Positions 10,144 to 19,521 of a stretch of DNA of 64,000 bases are shown piece by piece; the stretch's first letter is position 1, and each line of letters starts with the position of its first letter. The position numbers were made by a program, and so were the translations under genes. The notes beneath the pieces are model-generated. The model saw only the letters and a program-made list of their open reading frames with translations. It made no database searches and was not told the origin of the DNA. Source of the stretch: Clostridiales bacterium. Lineage in GTDB: Bacteria; Bacillota; Clostridia; Oscillospirales; Oscillospiraceae. The DNA is taken from positions 36,646 through 100,645 of the forward strand of contig JALFJQ010000047.1 of assembly GCA_022775085.1 (NCBI GenBank), given 5' to 3'.

Positions 10144-10842
10144 TCAGGAGTTTTTTGTGGTTTGGGGAAAGCGGGAATAGGCCTGACCGGAGCGCAGCCT
10201 GACTCCCCGGATGCGTACGAGCCGGGACACGGTGACGATCTCGTAGTCCTTTTGGAGAAGCACGTCCACAATGTCCAGCGCCGCCTTTACGGAACTGTCG
10301 GACATATCATGAAGCAGCACGATGTCGCCGTCGCCCACGTTTTTCAGCACCGCCCGCTCTATGGCGGCAGTGTCGTGGGTGGCCCAGTCCCGGGGATCCA
10401 CCGACCAGCCCAGAATGGCCAGATTCCGCACCTGCGCCACCTGACGCACCGCGTCGGAGCAGCAGCCTCCCGGGGGCCGGAGGAATACCGGCCGGCACCC
10501 TTCGGGCAGCAGGGTCTGGGAATCCTCCAGCTCTTGGGCAATGGCCCTGCGGCTCATGGATTGCATATTCTTATGGGTGTAGCCGTGGTAGCCGATCTCG
10601 TGGCCCTCGTCCACGATTCTCTGGGTCAAATCGGGATAGTCTTTCATTCGGTAGCCGCACAGCAGGAAGGTGGCCTGGACACCCCGGTCATACAGTCCGT
10701 CCAGCAGCTTTCGGGTGTATTTTCCCGAGGGACCGTCGTCAAAGGTCAGGGCTACATATTTGGTTTCCTTCGCTTCCGCGGGCAGAATCAGCAGCGATAA
10801 GCTCAGAAAAATTGAAAGAAATTTACGCATCAATGCCACCAC
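10144..10842 (-). CDS. polysaccharide deacetylase family protein (PdaA/NodB-like)
   Basis: LTFDDGPSGKYT, HEIGYHGYTHKNM motifs. Confidence 0.85.
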   Translation of the reverse strand: MVALMRKFLSIFLSLSLLILPAEAKETKYVALTFDDGPSGKYTRKLLDGLYDRGVQATFLLCGYRMKDYPDLTQRIVDEGHEIGYHGYTHKNMQSMSRRAIAQELEDSQTLLPEGCRPVFLRPPGGCCSDAVRQVAQVRNLAILGWSVDPRDWATHDTAAIERAVLKNVGDGDIVLLHDMSDSSVKAALDIVDVLLQKDYEIVTVSRLVRIRGVRLRSGQAYSRFPQTTKNS

Positions 10843-10847
10843 ACTTT

Positions 10848-11000
10848 CGTAGGGCGGGGTTACGACCCCGCCGACGCGGTTTTGATGATATAGGGCTTAC
10901 GATTTGCGAGGACGGCTGGACAATGACCAACCAACAGTCATTCAGCGGGATGCCTGCAAGTACGATACGTGGTCGGCGGGGTCATGACATAAGCCCTACG
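10848..11000. repeat. MITE-like GTAGGGCGGGGT...AAGCCCTACG element
   Basis: CGTAGGGCGGGGTTACGACCCCGCCGACG at left; GGTCGGCGGGGTCATGACATAAGCCCTACG at right. Confidence 0.6.
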
Positions 11001-11069
11001 CAAGGCACGGAAACTTTCGTTGACGGCGGATAAAAAATGGGGTATACTATACCATTGGAGGGTTGTGAT

Positions 11070-11870
11070 ATGAACCTGGTCTGCCCAATTTGCGAAAAAC
11101 CGCTGTTCCGGCAGGAAAACCGCTTTCTATGCCCGGAAAACCACAGCTTTGATATTGCCCGGCAGGGCTACGTGAATCTTCTTCCCATTCAGCGCAAACA
11201 CTCTGCCCACCCCGGGGACACCCGGGAACAGGTGCTGAGCCGCCGGGAATTCTTGTCGGGCGGCTTTTATGCCCCCATTGCCGAAGCGCTGGCTGCGGCT
11301 GCGAAAAAGTATGATGCCTGCGGCCCCATTCTGGATGTGGGCTGTGGGGAAGGCTACTACTGTACCCGGCTGGCGAAGGCCATGAACGCCGAGCTGACCG
11401 GTCTGGACATTTCTAAGGACGCGGTGCGCTGCGCCGCCGGAAAGTACAAGGATGCCCGGTGGCTGTGCGCGACTGCCGCCCAGATCCCCGTGGAGGATGG
11501 GGCCGCGGGACTGCTGACCAGCCTGTTCGCAATTACGCTACCTGAGGAATTTCACCGGGTTTTGCGGAAAAACGGCCTGTTTTTTCAGGTTTTGGCGGCA
11601 CAGGATCATCTGCTGGGGCTGAAGAAGATCATTTACGACCAGCTGATTTTCCGGGAGAAGGATACGATTCCGGAACTGCCGGGCTTTGCCCTGCTGGAAT
11701 CCATTCCCATCCGATTTACCTTCACGGTGGAAGGGTCGCAGGTGCAGAATCTGTTCGCCATGACACCCCATCTGTTCCGTGTGAGTAAAGCCGGCGCGGA
11801 TCGTCTGCGCGAAACCCAGTCCCTGACAGATACGGCAAGCTGCGTGCTGAATGTGTTCCGGCGTACATAA
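11070..11870 (+). CDS. RlmA-type 23S rRNA (guanine) methyltransferase
   Basis: N-terminal zinc motif CPICEKPLFRQENRFLCPENHSFDIARQGYVNLL, SAM motif ILDVGCGEGYY. Confidence 0.8.
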   Translation: MNLVCPICEKPLFRQENRFLCPENHSFDIARQGYVNLLPIQRKHSAHPGDTREQVLSRREFLSGGFYAPIAEALAAAAKKYDACGPILDVGCGEGYYCTRLAKAMNAELTGLDISKDAVRCAAGKYKDARWLCATAAQIPVEDGAAGLLTSLFAITLPEEFHRVLRKNGLFFQVLAAQDHLLGLKKIIYDQLIFREKDTIPELPGFALLESIPIRFTFTVEGSQVQNLFAMTPHLFRVSKAGADRLRETQSLTDTASCVLNVFRRT

Positions 11871-11930
11871 TATCCCCGCGGATTCAGTGTTGTATGTCTG
11901 GTAAAAAGTCGAAATAACGGAGAAATGTGA

Positions 11931-12992
11931 ATGCTGAACAAATTACAGGCAATCTGCAATAAATATGAAGAGCTGTGCGCCCGTTCTGAACAGCCGGATT
12001 TCTACGCCGACCCTCAGAAGGCGGCGAAGCAGCTGCGGGAGAAGAACGATCTGGAACCCATCGTGGAATGCTATCAGGCCTACCGGCAGGCGGAGACTGA
12101 CATGGCTGACGCCCAGGAGCTGATGACTGACCCGGAAATGAAGGAGCTGTGTCAGGAGACCTATGCCCAGGCCAAGGCAGCCAAAGAGGAACTCTATGAA
12201 AAGCTGCAAATCCTGCTTCTGCCGAAAGACCCCAATGATGAAAAAAGCGTCATCGTGGAGATCCGCGGCGGCGTGGGCGGCGAGGAAAGCGCGCTATTTG
12301 CCCACAGTTTGTTCCGGATGTACTCCATGTATGCCGCGAAAATGGGCTGGAGTGTGGAGCTGCTCAATTATAACGAAACGGAACTGGGGGGCGTGAAGGA
12401 GGCGGACTTTGTCATCAATGGACGGGGGGCCTACTCCCGGATGAAGTACGAGTCCGGCGTCCACCGGGTGCAGCGGGTGCCGGAGACGGAATCCGGCGGC
12501 CGGGTGCACACCTCCACAGCCACCGTGGCGGTGCTGCCGGAGATGGAAGAGGTGGACGTGCAGATCAATCCCGCGGATATTGAAATGCAGGTCTACCGGG
12601 CCAGCGGCGCCGGAGGCCAGCACGTCAACAAAACCAGCTCCGCCGTGCGCCTGATTCACAAGCCCACGGGCATCGTGGTAGCCTGTCAGGAGGAACGCTC
12701 TCAGGTGCAGAACCGGGAAAAATGTATGCGGATGCTGGCATCCAAGCTCTATGAAATGGAGCAGGAGAAGAAAGACAGCGAGGTCACCGGCCTGCGCCGC
12801 TCTCAGGTGGGCACGGGCATGCGCAATGAGCGCATCCGCACCTACAATTTCCCCCAGGGCCGGGTCACCGACCACCGGGTGAATCTGACGCTGTACCGTA
12901 TCGACTCCGTCATGGACGGTGATTTGGACGAGATCATCAACGCCCTCGCCACCGCCGATCAGGCGGAGAAGCTGAAAAATTCGCATTCATGA
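11931..12992 (+). CDS. prfA: peptide chain release factor 1
   Basis: GAGGQHVNKTSSAVR motif, RF1 length. Confidence 0.95.
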   Translation: MLNKLQAICNKYEELCARSEQPDFYADPQKAAKQLREKNDLEPIVECYQAYRQAETDMADAQELMTDPEMKELCQETYAQAKAAKEELYEKLQILLLPKDPNDEKSVIVEIRGGVGGEESALFAHSLFRMYSMYAAKMGWSVELLNYNETELGGVKEADFVINGRGAYSRMKYESGVHRVQRVPETESGGRVHTSTATVAVLPEMEEVDVQINPADIEMQVYRASGAGGQHVNKTSSAVRLIHKPTGIVVACQEERSQVQNREKCMRMLASKLYEMEQEKKDSEVTGLRRSQVGTGMRNERIRTYNFPQGRVTDHRVNLTLYRIDSVMDGDLDEIINALATADQAEKLKNSHS

Positions 12993-13035
12993 GGCGTATG
13001 TTATGATTATGCCCCATGCTGACGAAAAATGAACC

Positions 13036-13145
13036 CGTAGGGGGCGCTGCCCACATCGCCCCTTTGTAAATGCTTCGATTTCGCCGCAAGGTCAAGATTA
13101 TCGTTGAGTTGTACCGCGGGCCGATGTGGGCATCGGCTCCTACGG
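13036..13145. repeat. second copy of CGTAG..GATGCCCACATCG MITE-like element
   Basis: CGTAGGGGGCGCTGCCCACATCGCCCC...GCGGGCCGATGTGGGCATCGGCTCCTACGG; related to 242-352. Confidence 0.65.
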
Positions 13146-13162
13146 TAGGGAGATATACGATT

Positions 13163-13600
13163 ATGGAATATATAACCAATTCCCCGGAGGAAACGGAAAA
13201 ACTGGGGGCAGCGCTGGCGGAAAAGCTCACGCCGGGCACGGTGATTGCTTACCGGGGCGACCTTGGTGCGGGGAAGACCGCCTTCACCCGGGGCCTGGCC
13301 CGGGGGCTGGGCTGTGAGGAGATGGTCACCAGCCCTACTTATACCATTGTCAATGAATACTTAGGCGGGCGGCTTCCCCTGTTCCATTTTGATATGTACC
13401 GCCTTGCGTCCAGCGACGATCTGTGGGACATCGGCTGGGAGGACTATCTGGAACGGGGCGGAGTTTGTGCCGTGGAGTGGAGCGAAAATGTGGCGGAGGC
13501 CATGGAGGGCGCAATCACCGTGACCATCGAAAAGCTGGGGGAGGATACCCGCCGCATCACCATCGAAGGGGGAGAGAAATTTGCTGATTTTAGCCTTTGA
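13163..13600 (+). CDS. tsaE: tRNA threonylcarbamoyladenosine biosynthesis ATPase TsaE
   Basis: RGDLGAGKTAFTRGLARGLG P-loop, adjacent to tsaB. Confidence 0.9.
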   Translation: MEYITNSPEETEKLGAALAEKLTPGTVIAYRGDLGAGKTAFTRGLARGLGCEEMVTSPTYTIVNEYLGGRLPLFHFDMYRLASSDDLWDIGWEDYLERGGVCAVEWSENVAEAMEGAITVTIEKLGEDTRRITIEGGEKFADFSL

Positions 13601-14294
13601 GACCAGCGCGAAAGCGGCCTCCGTGGCCCTGCTGGAGGACGGAAAGCTTCTGGGAGAAAGCTACCAGAATACCGGTCTGACCCACAGTCAGACCCTGATG
13701 GTCATGGCGGAAAATCTGCTTTCTCAATGCGGAAAAACCGCAGAGGACGTGACCGCGGCCGCCGTGGCGGCAGGCCCCGGTTCCTTTACCGGGGTGCGCA
13801 TCGGCGTGGCCGCCGCCAAAGGCTTCGCCTGGGGCCGGGAAATTCCCTGCTATGGCGTGTCCACCCTGGAAGCCATGGCCCTGAGTCTGGGCGCATATCA
13901 GGGTTACGTCTGCCCCTGCATGGACGCCCGGAGAAGTCAGGTCTACAACGCGCTGTTTTATGTAAATCAAGGACAGATACGCCGTATCCGGGAGGACCGG
14001 GCCATTTCCCTGGCGGAATTAGGGGCTGAACTGAAAAATTTGACAGAACCCATTTTTCTGGTTGGCGACGGCAGCAATCTGTGTTATAATACACTATCAG
14101 CGAGTGTTCCCAATTTGGTTCTGCCGCCGGAGCACCGGATGCACCAGCGGGCTGGCGGCGTGGGCCTGGCGGCGCAAAAACAGGCAGAGGCGGGTGATCC
14201 CGGCGATGCCAACGCCCTGGCCCCCAACTACCTGCGGCTGTCCCAGGCCGAGCGGGAACGCGCGGAACGAATGAAGTCAGAAGAACTGAAATAA
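13581..14294 (+). CDS. tsaB: tRNA threonylcarbamoyladenosine biosynthesis protein TsaB
   Basis: MLILAFETSAKAASVALL..., GPGSFTGVRIGVAAAKG. Confidence 0.9.
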   Translation: MLILAFETSAKAASVALLEDGKLLGESYQNTGLTHSQTLMVMAENLLSQCGKTAEDVTAAAVAAGPGSFTGVRIGVAAAKGFAWGREIPCYGVSTLEAMALSLGAYQGYVCPCMDARRSQVYNALFYVNQGQIRRIREDRAISLAELGAELKNLTEPIFLVGDGSNLCYNTLSASVPNLVLPPEHRMHQRAGGVGLAAQKQAEAGDPGDANALAPNYLRLSQAERERAERMKSEELK

Positions 14295-14321
14295 AATAAC
14301 GGAATAAAGGAGAAAGATACC

Positions 14322-14951
14322 ATGGCAAACGTTACTGTCCTCGATCATCCCCTGATTCAGCACAAGCTGGCGATTCTGCGCAGCAAGGACACCCCCGTCA
14401 AGGAATTCCGGGAGCTGGTGGGCGAAATCGCCGGCCTGATGTGCTACGAAGCCACCCGGAACCTGCCCACCAAGGAAGTCAAGGTGGAGACCCCCATCAC
14501 CACCGCCACCTGCCGGATGCTGGCGGGCAAAAAAATGGCTATCGTTCCCATTCTCCGCGCGGGTCTGGGCATGGTGGACAGCATGGTGGCCCTGATCCCC
14601 TCCGCAAAGATCGGCCATATCGGCCTGTACCGGGATCCCGAGACCCACAAGCCCGTGGAATACTACTGCAAGCTGCCCGATGACATCGGCAACCGGCAGG
14701 TGTTCGTGGTGGATCCCATGCTGGCTACCGGCGGCAGCGCCATCGCCGCCATCGATTTTCTCAAGCAGCACGGCTGCAAGCAGATCATCATGATGAACAT
14801 CATCGGCTGCCCCGAGGGCGTGAAGGCCGTCACCGCGGCCCATCCCGACGTGGACATCTATCTTGCCGCCATGGACGAGAAGCTGAACGCCAACGCCTAC
14901 ATCGTTCCCGGCCTGGGCGACGCCGGTGACCGGATTTTCGGTACGAAGTAA
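14322..14951 (+). CDS. upp: uracil phosphoribosyltransferase
   Basis: [42 protein letters not shown] motif. Confidence 0.95.
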   Translation: MANVTVLDHPLIQHKLAILRSKDTPVKEFRELVGEIAGLMCYEATRNLPTKEVKVETPITTATCRMLAGKKMAIVPILRAGLGMVDSMVALIPSAKIGHIGLYRDPETHKPVEYYCKLPDDIGNRQVFVVDPMLATGGSAIAAIDFLKQHGCKQIIMMNIIGCPEGVKAVTAAHPDVDIYLAAMDEKLNANAYIVPGLGDAGDRIFGTK

Positions 14952-15083
14952 AACGTATAAATAATGAGGCTGTGAAAAACAGCCCGTGAAAAACGGAGGA
15001 TTCCGGGAATGGGATCCTCCGTTGACATTTTCTGTGCATTTTGCCTGTGGAATACTTTTTGCGAAAAAAGTGAACGCACTAAC

Positions 15084-15125
15084 CATATCCTCAGGAAATT
15101 GTGGATTTCCTGGGGATATTTTTCC
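15084..15125. terminator. strong hairpin followed by T-tract
   Basis: ATATCCTCAGGAAAT-TGTGG-ATTTCCTGGGGATAT TTTT. Confidence 0.65.
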
Positions 15126-15142
15126 GATTTATTCCAGGCTTT

Positions 15143-15298
15143 TTACGCTGCTTCTCCGCCAAATTGATTCCCTTTTATAGGTGCAGATCTCAGAAAATAA
15201 AACCATTTCCCATTGGGACAGACCATATACCCCTCATGGTCAATAGCAAAGTTACAAGCTCTGTAGGGGTTATCCCGGTATTTGCTGTCCTTATAACA
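15143..15298 (-). pseudogene. remnant of an IS1182-type transposase
   Basis: Minus-strand frame reads CYKDSKYRDNPYRACNFAIDHEGYMVCPNGKWFYFLRSAPIKGNQFGGEAA*, resembling an internal segment of IS1182-family transposases; no start, early stop. Confidence 0.5.
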
Positions 15299-15537
15299 CC
15301 AAAGGGCTGGTTTTTTCCACTAAACCAGCCCTTTCCCTATAAATGATTTAGCAGGCTGCGCCTTTCGGCACAGCCTGCCTTTTACTGGAGACTTTTTTTA
15401 CAGCCCCTTTTTCTGCCAAAACCCAGGTAACAGCAAAATAGTCTAATCACAAAGCAAAATCCACTAGCCGAAATAGCCACTCTCCCCTACCGGATTTTGT
15501 GAAACCGGACAAAATAATGGGGATGTGCAAAAGGGAA

Positions 15538-15567
15538 TTGACAGGTTTATCCGATACGTTGTAAGAT
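15538..15567 (+). promoter_or_regulatory. candidate promoter
   Basis: TTGACA-18 nt-TAAGAT upstream of the 15720 CDS. Confidence 0.4.
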
Positions 15568-15719
15568 AACCGCAGCTGCACAAAAATGTGCAATCAGGCG
15601 GTTTTTAAGAAATCACAGATACGTCCCATATATCAAGTAAGGGGCTGCCGTCGGGCGGCAGCGCATAAGAAAACGTCCACAGCCCATTCTGAATAAGCCC
15701 CAAATAAAGGAGGAACGAC

Positions 15720-16355
15720 ATGAATCTGAAACTCTGGATCCGGCGGGTCATTCTCCTGTTGGTCGGCCTCACCATCGCCCATCTGGGCGTTACGCTGTTT
15801 TTGCTGGCGGAACTTGGTTCCGACCCCTTCAATGTGATGATCCAGGGACTGTACCGCTTCCTGCCCTGGCCGGACTTTATGACCCATGGGTATGTTCACA
15901 TGGGCGTGTCCTTCGGCATCATCCTTGCACTGCTGGTCGTGGACCGGAGCTATATCCGGATCGGCACCCTGCTGTGTATGTTTCTCGGCGGTCCCATTAT
16001 TGACGCGTTCACGGCGGCGCTGGGCAGTATCATCAACGCCCGGTCTCCCATGGTGCTGCGGCTTGCCGCTTTGGTGGCAGGCTGTGTGATCCTGGCTTTC
16101 GGCATGACCGTTGTCATCAACTCCAAAGCGGGCACCGGGCCCAACGACCTGGTTGCCGTGGTCATCAGCGACAAGACCCGCCGGAAATTCGGCGCGGTCC
16201 GGATTACTGTGGACGTGTGCTTTGCCCTGACAGGCTTCCTGCTGGGGGGCACCCTGGGGCTGGGCACCATCATCTGCGCGTTCCTTGTAGGACCGGCGGC
16301 GCAGGTCTTTATGCCGGTCTCCGGGAGGGTCTGCGCGGGGGTCACCGGCGAATAA
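15720..16355 (+). CDS. YczE/YitT-like integral membrane protein
   Basis: Multiple TM segments; LGSDPFNVMIQGLYR and AGTGPNDLV motifs. Confidence 0.7.
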   Translation: MNLKLWIRRVILLLVGLTIAHLGVTLFLLAELGSDPFNVMIQGLYRFLPWPDFMTHGYVHMGVSFGIILALLVVDRSYIRIGTLLCMFLGGPIIDAFTAALGSIINARSPMVLRLAALVAGCVILAFGMTVVINSKAGTGPNDLVAVVISDKTRRKFGAVRITVDVCFALTGFLLGGTLGLGTIICAFLVGPAAQVFMPVSGRVCAGVTGE

Positions 16356-16363
16356 AGGCGGTA

Positions 16364-17290
16364 TCAGCCGGAAAGCCGGATATTTTTGAGTATCTCCAGG
16401 CTCTTTTCCCGGGAGTAGATCTGTTCCCGGGAGTGAAGGTTCCCGGCGGGCAGAAGATGCCCGGCGCGGGCGAACTGGGAGCAAAGCCGGTACTGCGCGG
16501 GCGTCATGCCGTAGGCGGCCTGAAAGCTGCGTGAGAAATAGCGGTAATCCGAAAAACCGGACTCGTAGCAGATGCTGACCAGCGGCGTTTCCGTCGTGGC
16601 GATCTGCCTTCTGGCGTAGTGGAAGCGCACGGAGTTGACGTAGCTCCGGAAGGTCTGGTTCATGGCGTCCCGGACAAAGTGGGACATATAGCTCACCGTG
16701 CACCCTTCCCGTTGGGCAAACTCTGAGAGGCTGATCTTGTGCATGAAGTTTTCGTCCACATACTGCATCAGCCGTGAAAGCCGGGCGTTGCGCTGTTCGG
16801 CGCAGGCCATCTCTTCGGCGGTCATGGTGTGGCAGGGCACAAATTTCAGAAGCCGGTGCAGAATTAAGCCGCACTGGCCCACGCAGAACAGCTCGGAATA
16901 GGGCAGCTGTTCAAGATAGACCCGGGCGGTTTCCAGCATGGCCTGCCGCAGCCAGCGGTCATCCTCCGACGGCAGGCAGTTCGACAGGCGTATCTCATCC
17001 GTGTGCAGGTGGACAGTGGAGGGAAACGCCCGGGGAGCAATCTGCAGGCACAAAAACGTGCAGGGCTGCTCCATCTCGTGAAATTCGTGAGGACAGTTGG
17101 GTGGGAACAGGATCAGCTCTCCCGGCTGAATCTCATATTTTTTCTGGGCGCAGGTGATATTCAGCGAAGCGTCCAGCACCCACAGCAGCTCCCACTCCGG
17201 ATGGAGGTGTGGTGAGCGGTATTCCACCCGGTCGATAAAGATCCGCATTCCGTCAATCTGACTCAGCGGAACGATTTCCAATTCTTCCAT
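16364..17290 (-). CDS. AraC family transcriptional regulator
   Basis: N-terminal cupin (HLHPEWELLWVL), C-terminal HTH (SICYESGFSDYRYFSRSFQAAYGMTPAQYR). Confidence 0.9.
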   Translation of the reverse strand: MEELEIVPLSQIDGMRIFIDRVEYRSPHLHPEWELLWVLDASLNITCAQKKYEIQPGELILFPPNCPHEFHEMEQPCTFLCLQIAPRAFPSTVHLHTDEIRLSNCLPSEDDRWLRQAMLETARVYLEQLPYSELFCVGQCGLILHRLLKFVPCHTMTAEEMACAEQRNARLSRLMQYVDENFMHKISLSEFAQREGCTVSYMSHFVRDAMNQTFRSYVNSVRFHYARRQIATTETPLVSICYESGFSDYRYFSRSFQAAYGMTPAQYRLCSQFARAGHLLPAGNLHSREQIYSREKSLEILKNIRLSG

Positions 17291-17375
17291 GGGCGGCCTC
17301 CCAAAGTGAAATGTGCCTATATCATAACAAATTCCGGAAGAAAAAGCAATGCGATCCAACAAAGGAGCGAAAACT

Positions 17376-18860
17376 ATGAAGCTGTATATCGGTGTTGATC
17401 TGGGCACCTCCGCTGTCAAGCTGCTGCTGATGGACGCTCAGGGAGAAATCAAAAATGTGGTTTCCAAGGAATATCCGCTGGAGTTTCCCCAGCCCGGCTG
17501 GAGCCAGCAGAATCCCGAGGACTGGCGCAGGGCCGTCATGGAGGGCATTCCCGAACTGCTTAGCGGCTTTGACGGCGGGGAGGTTGCCGGCATCGGCTGC
17601 GGCGGTCAGATGCACGGACTGGTGGTGCTGGATAAGGACGATAACGTCATTCGTCCCGCAATTCTGTGGAACGACGGCAGAACTGCCAAGCAGGTGGATT
17701 ATCTGAATAATGTCATTGGCAAGGACAGGCTGTCCGCCTGGACAGCCAATATCGCTTTTGCTGGCTTTACCGCTCCGAAAATCCTGTGGATGCGGGAAAA
17801 CGAGCCGGAAAATTTTGCGAAAATCGCAAAAATCATGCTGCCAAAGGATTATGTAAACTACATTCTTACCGGTGCCCACGCCTGCGACTATTCCGATGCC
17901 TCCGGAACGCTCCTTTTGAACGTGGAGTACAAATGCTGGTCCAGGGAAATGCTGGACATCTGCGGTATATCCGAAAGCCAGATGCCCAAGCTTTTTGAAA
18001 GCTATGAGAGCATCGGCACCGTGAAACCGGAAATCGCAAAGTCCTTGGGCGTTCCCGAAACCACCAGGGTCTGCGCAGGCGCGGGGGACAACGCCGCCGC
18101 TGCCATCGGCACCGGTGTAGTGGGCGAGGGTGGCTGCAACATCAGCCTTGGCACCTCCGGTACCGTGTTCATTTCCTCTGAGAAATTCGGCGTAGATAAA
18201 AACAACGCTCTTCACGCCTTTGCTCACGCCGACGGCGGCTATCATCTCATGGGCTGTATGCTTTCCGCCGCCTCCTGCAACAAGTGGCTCATGGAGGAAA
18301 TCTTCAAAACCACCGACTACGCTGCCGAGCAAGCCCCCATTACGGAGGATAAACTGGGCGAAAACCACGTCTACTTCCTGCCCTATCTTATGGGTGAGCG
18401 CAGTCCCATCAACGACACCTGCGCAAGAGGCGCCTTCATCGGCATGACCATGGACACCACCCGTGCGGACTTGACACAGGCGGTTCTGGAGGGCGTGGCC
18501 TTTGCCATCCGGGACAGTGTGGAAGTGGCAAGAAGTCTTGGCATCGAAATCAAGTCCTCCAGAATCTGCGGCGGCGGCGCGAAAAGCCCCCTGTGGAAGC
18601 AGATCATGGCAAACGTTCTGAATATCGAACTGCAATGTCTGGAATCCGAGCAGGGCCCCGGCATGGGCGGTGCCATGCTGGCCATGGTGGCCTGCGGCGA
18701 GTATCCCAATGTACAGGCCGCCTGCGGCAGGATCGTCCGGGTGACCTCCAAAGTCTGTCCGGAGCCGAAACTGGCCGCAAAATATGAAAAACGCTATGGG
18801 CAGTTTAAACAAATTTATCCTTCCTGCAAGCAAGTATTTGCAAACTTCGCAAAGGAGTGA
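17376..18860 (+). CDS. FGGY-family carbohydrate kinase, xylulokinase-like
   Basis: YIGVDLGTSAVKLLLMD, GCGGQMHGLVVLD, SLGTSGTVF. Confidence 0.85.
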   Translation: MKLYIGVDLGTSAVKLLLMDAQGEIKNVVSKEYPLEFPQPGWSQQNPEDWRRAVMEGIPELLSGFDGGEVAGIGCGGQMHGLVVLDKDDNVIRPAILWNDGRTAKQVDYLNNVIGKDRLSAWTANIAFAGFTAPKILWMRENEPENFAKIAKIMLPKDYVNYILTGAHACDYSDASGTLLLNVEYKCWSREMLDICGISESQMPKLFESYESIGTVKPEIAKSLGVPETTRVCAGAGDNAAAAIGTGVVGEGGCNISLGTSGTVFISSEKFGVDKNNALHAFAHADGGYHLMGCMLSAASCNKWLMEEIFKTTDYAAEQAPITEDKLGENHVYFLPYLMGERSPINDTCARGAFIGMTMDTTRADLTQAVLEGVAFAIRDSVEVARSLGIEIKSSRICGGGAKSPLWKQIMANVLNIELQCLESEQGPGMGGAMLAMVACGEYPNVQAACGRIVRVTSKVCPEPKLAAKYEKRYGQFKQIYPSCKQVFANFAKE

Positions 18861-18864
18861 TATA

Positions 18865-19506
18865 ATGATGAAAATCTATTCTGTATTCGATCCCGAATTC
18901 AAGCCCTTCGGTCAGGTGGTCACCGGCATGGACGATACCGCGGCGGAAATCCTGTCCGTTTTGAAGGACAGTCCTCAAGGCCCCGGCGTGGACTATGTTC
19001 CCGAATATGAGCCGCTGCAGGAGCTGCCCGCCATGGTGGAGATCAGCGAACACTGCTACGGCGGAATGCCCGTGCAGCTGGGCTGGTGCAACGGCTTCAA
19101 TACGAAGCTCAACTGTCTGGAATATCACCGTGACAGCGAGTTTAACCTGGGCACCGAGGACTTTCTCCTCCTGCTGGCCCGTCAGGACGAAATCGTGGAC
19201 GGCATTCTGGATACCTCCAAGGTCAAGGCATTCCGGGTCCCCGCCGGCGTGCTGATCGAGGTGTTTGCCACGTCCCTGCACTATGCCCCCTGCCACTGTG
19301 ACCCCAGCAGGGGTTTCCGGGTGCTGGTGGCCCTGCCCATGGGCACCAACACCGAAAAGCCGGACATCACCCCCAGAAGTCCCGAAGATAAACTGCTCTG
19401 GGCAAGGAACAAGTGGCTGCTGGCCCACCCGGAATCCGTCGAAGCCAGGCAGGGCGCCTATATCGGTCTGGCCGGTGAAAATATTGACATTGCAAAATAC
19501 ATTTGA
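18865..19506 (+). CDS. DUF4867 family protein
   Basis: MMKIYSVFDPEFKPFGQVV...GTEDFLLLLARQDEIVDG; between kinase and isomerase genes. Confidence 0.6.
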   Translation: MMKIYSVFDPEFKPFGQVVTGMDDTAAEILSVLKDSPQGPGVDYVPEYEPLQELPAMVEISEHCYGGMPVQLGWCNGFNTKLNCLEYHRDSEFNLGTEDFLLLLARQDEIVDGILDTSKVKAFRVPAGVLIEVFATSLHYAPCHCDPSRGFRVLVALPMGTNTEKPDITPRSPEDKLLWARNKWLLAHPESVEARQGAYIGLAGENIDIAKYI

Positions 19507-19521
19507 AAGGGAAAGAATACT

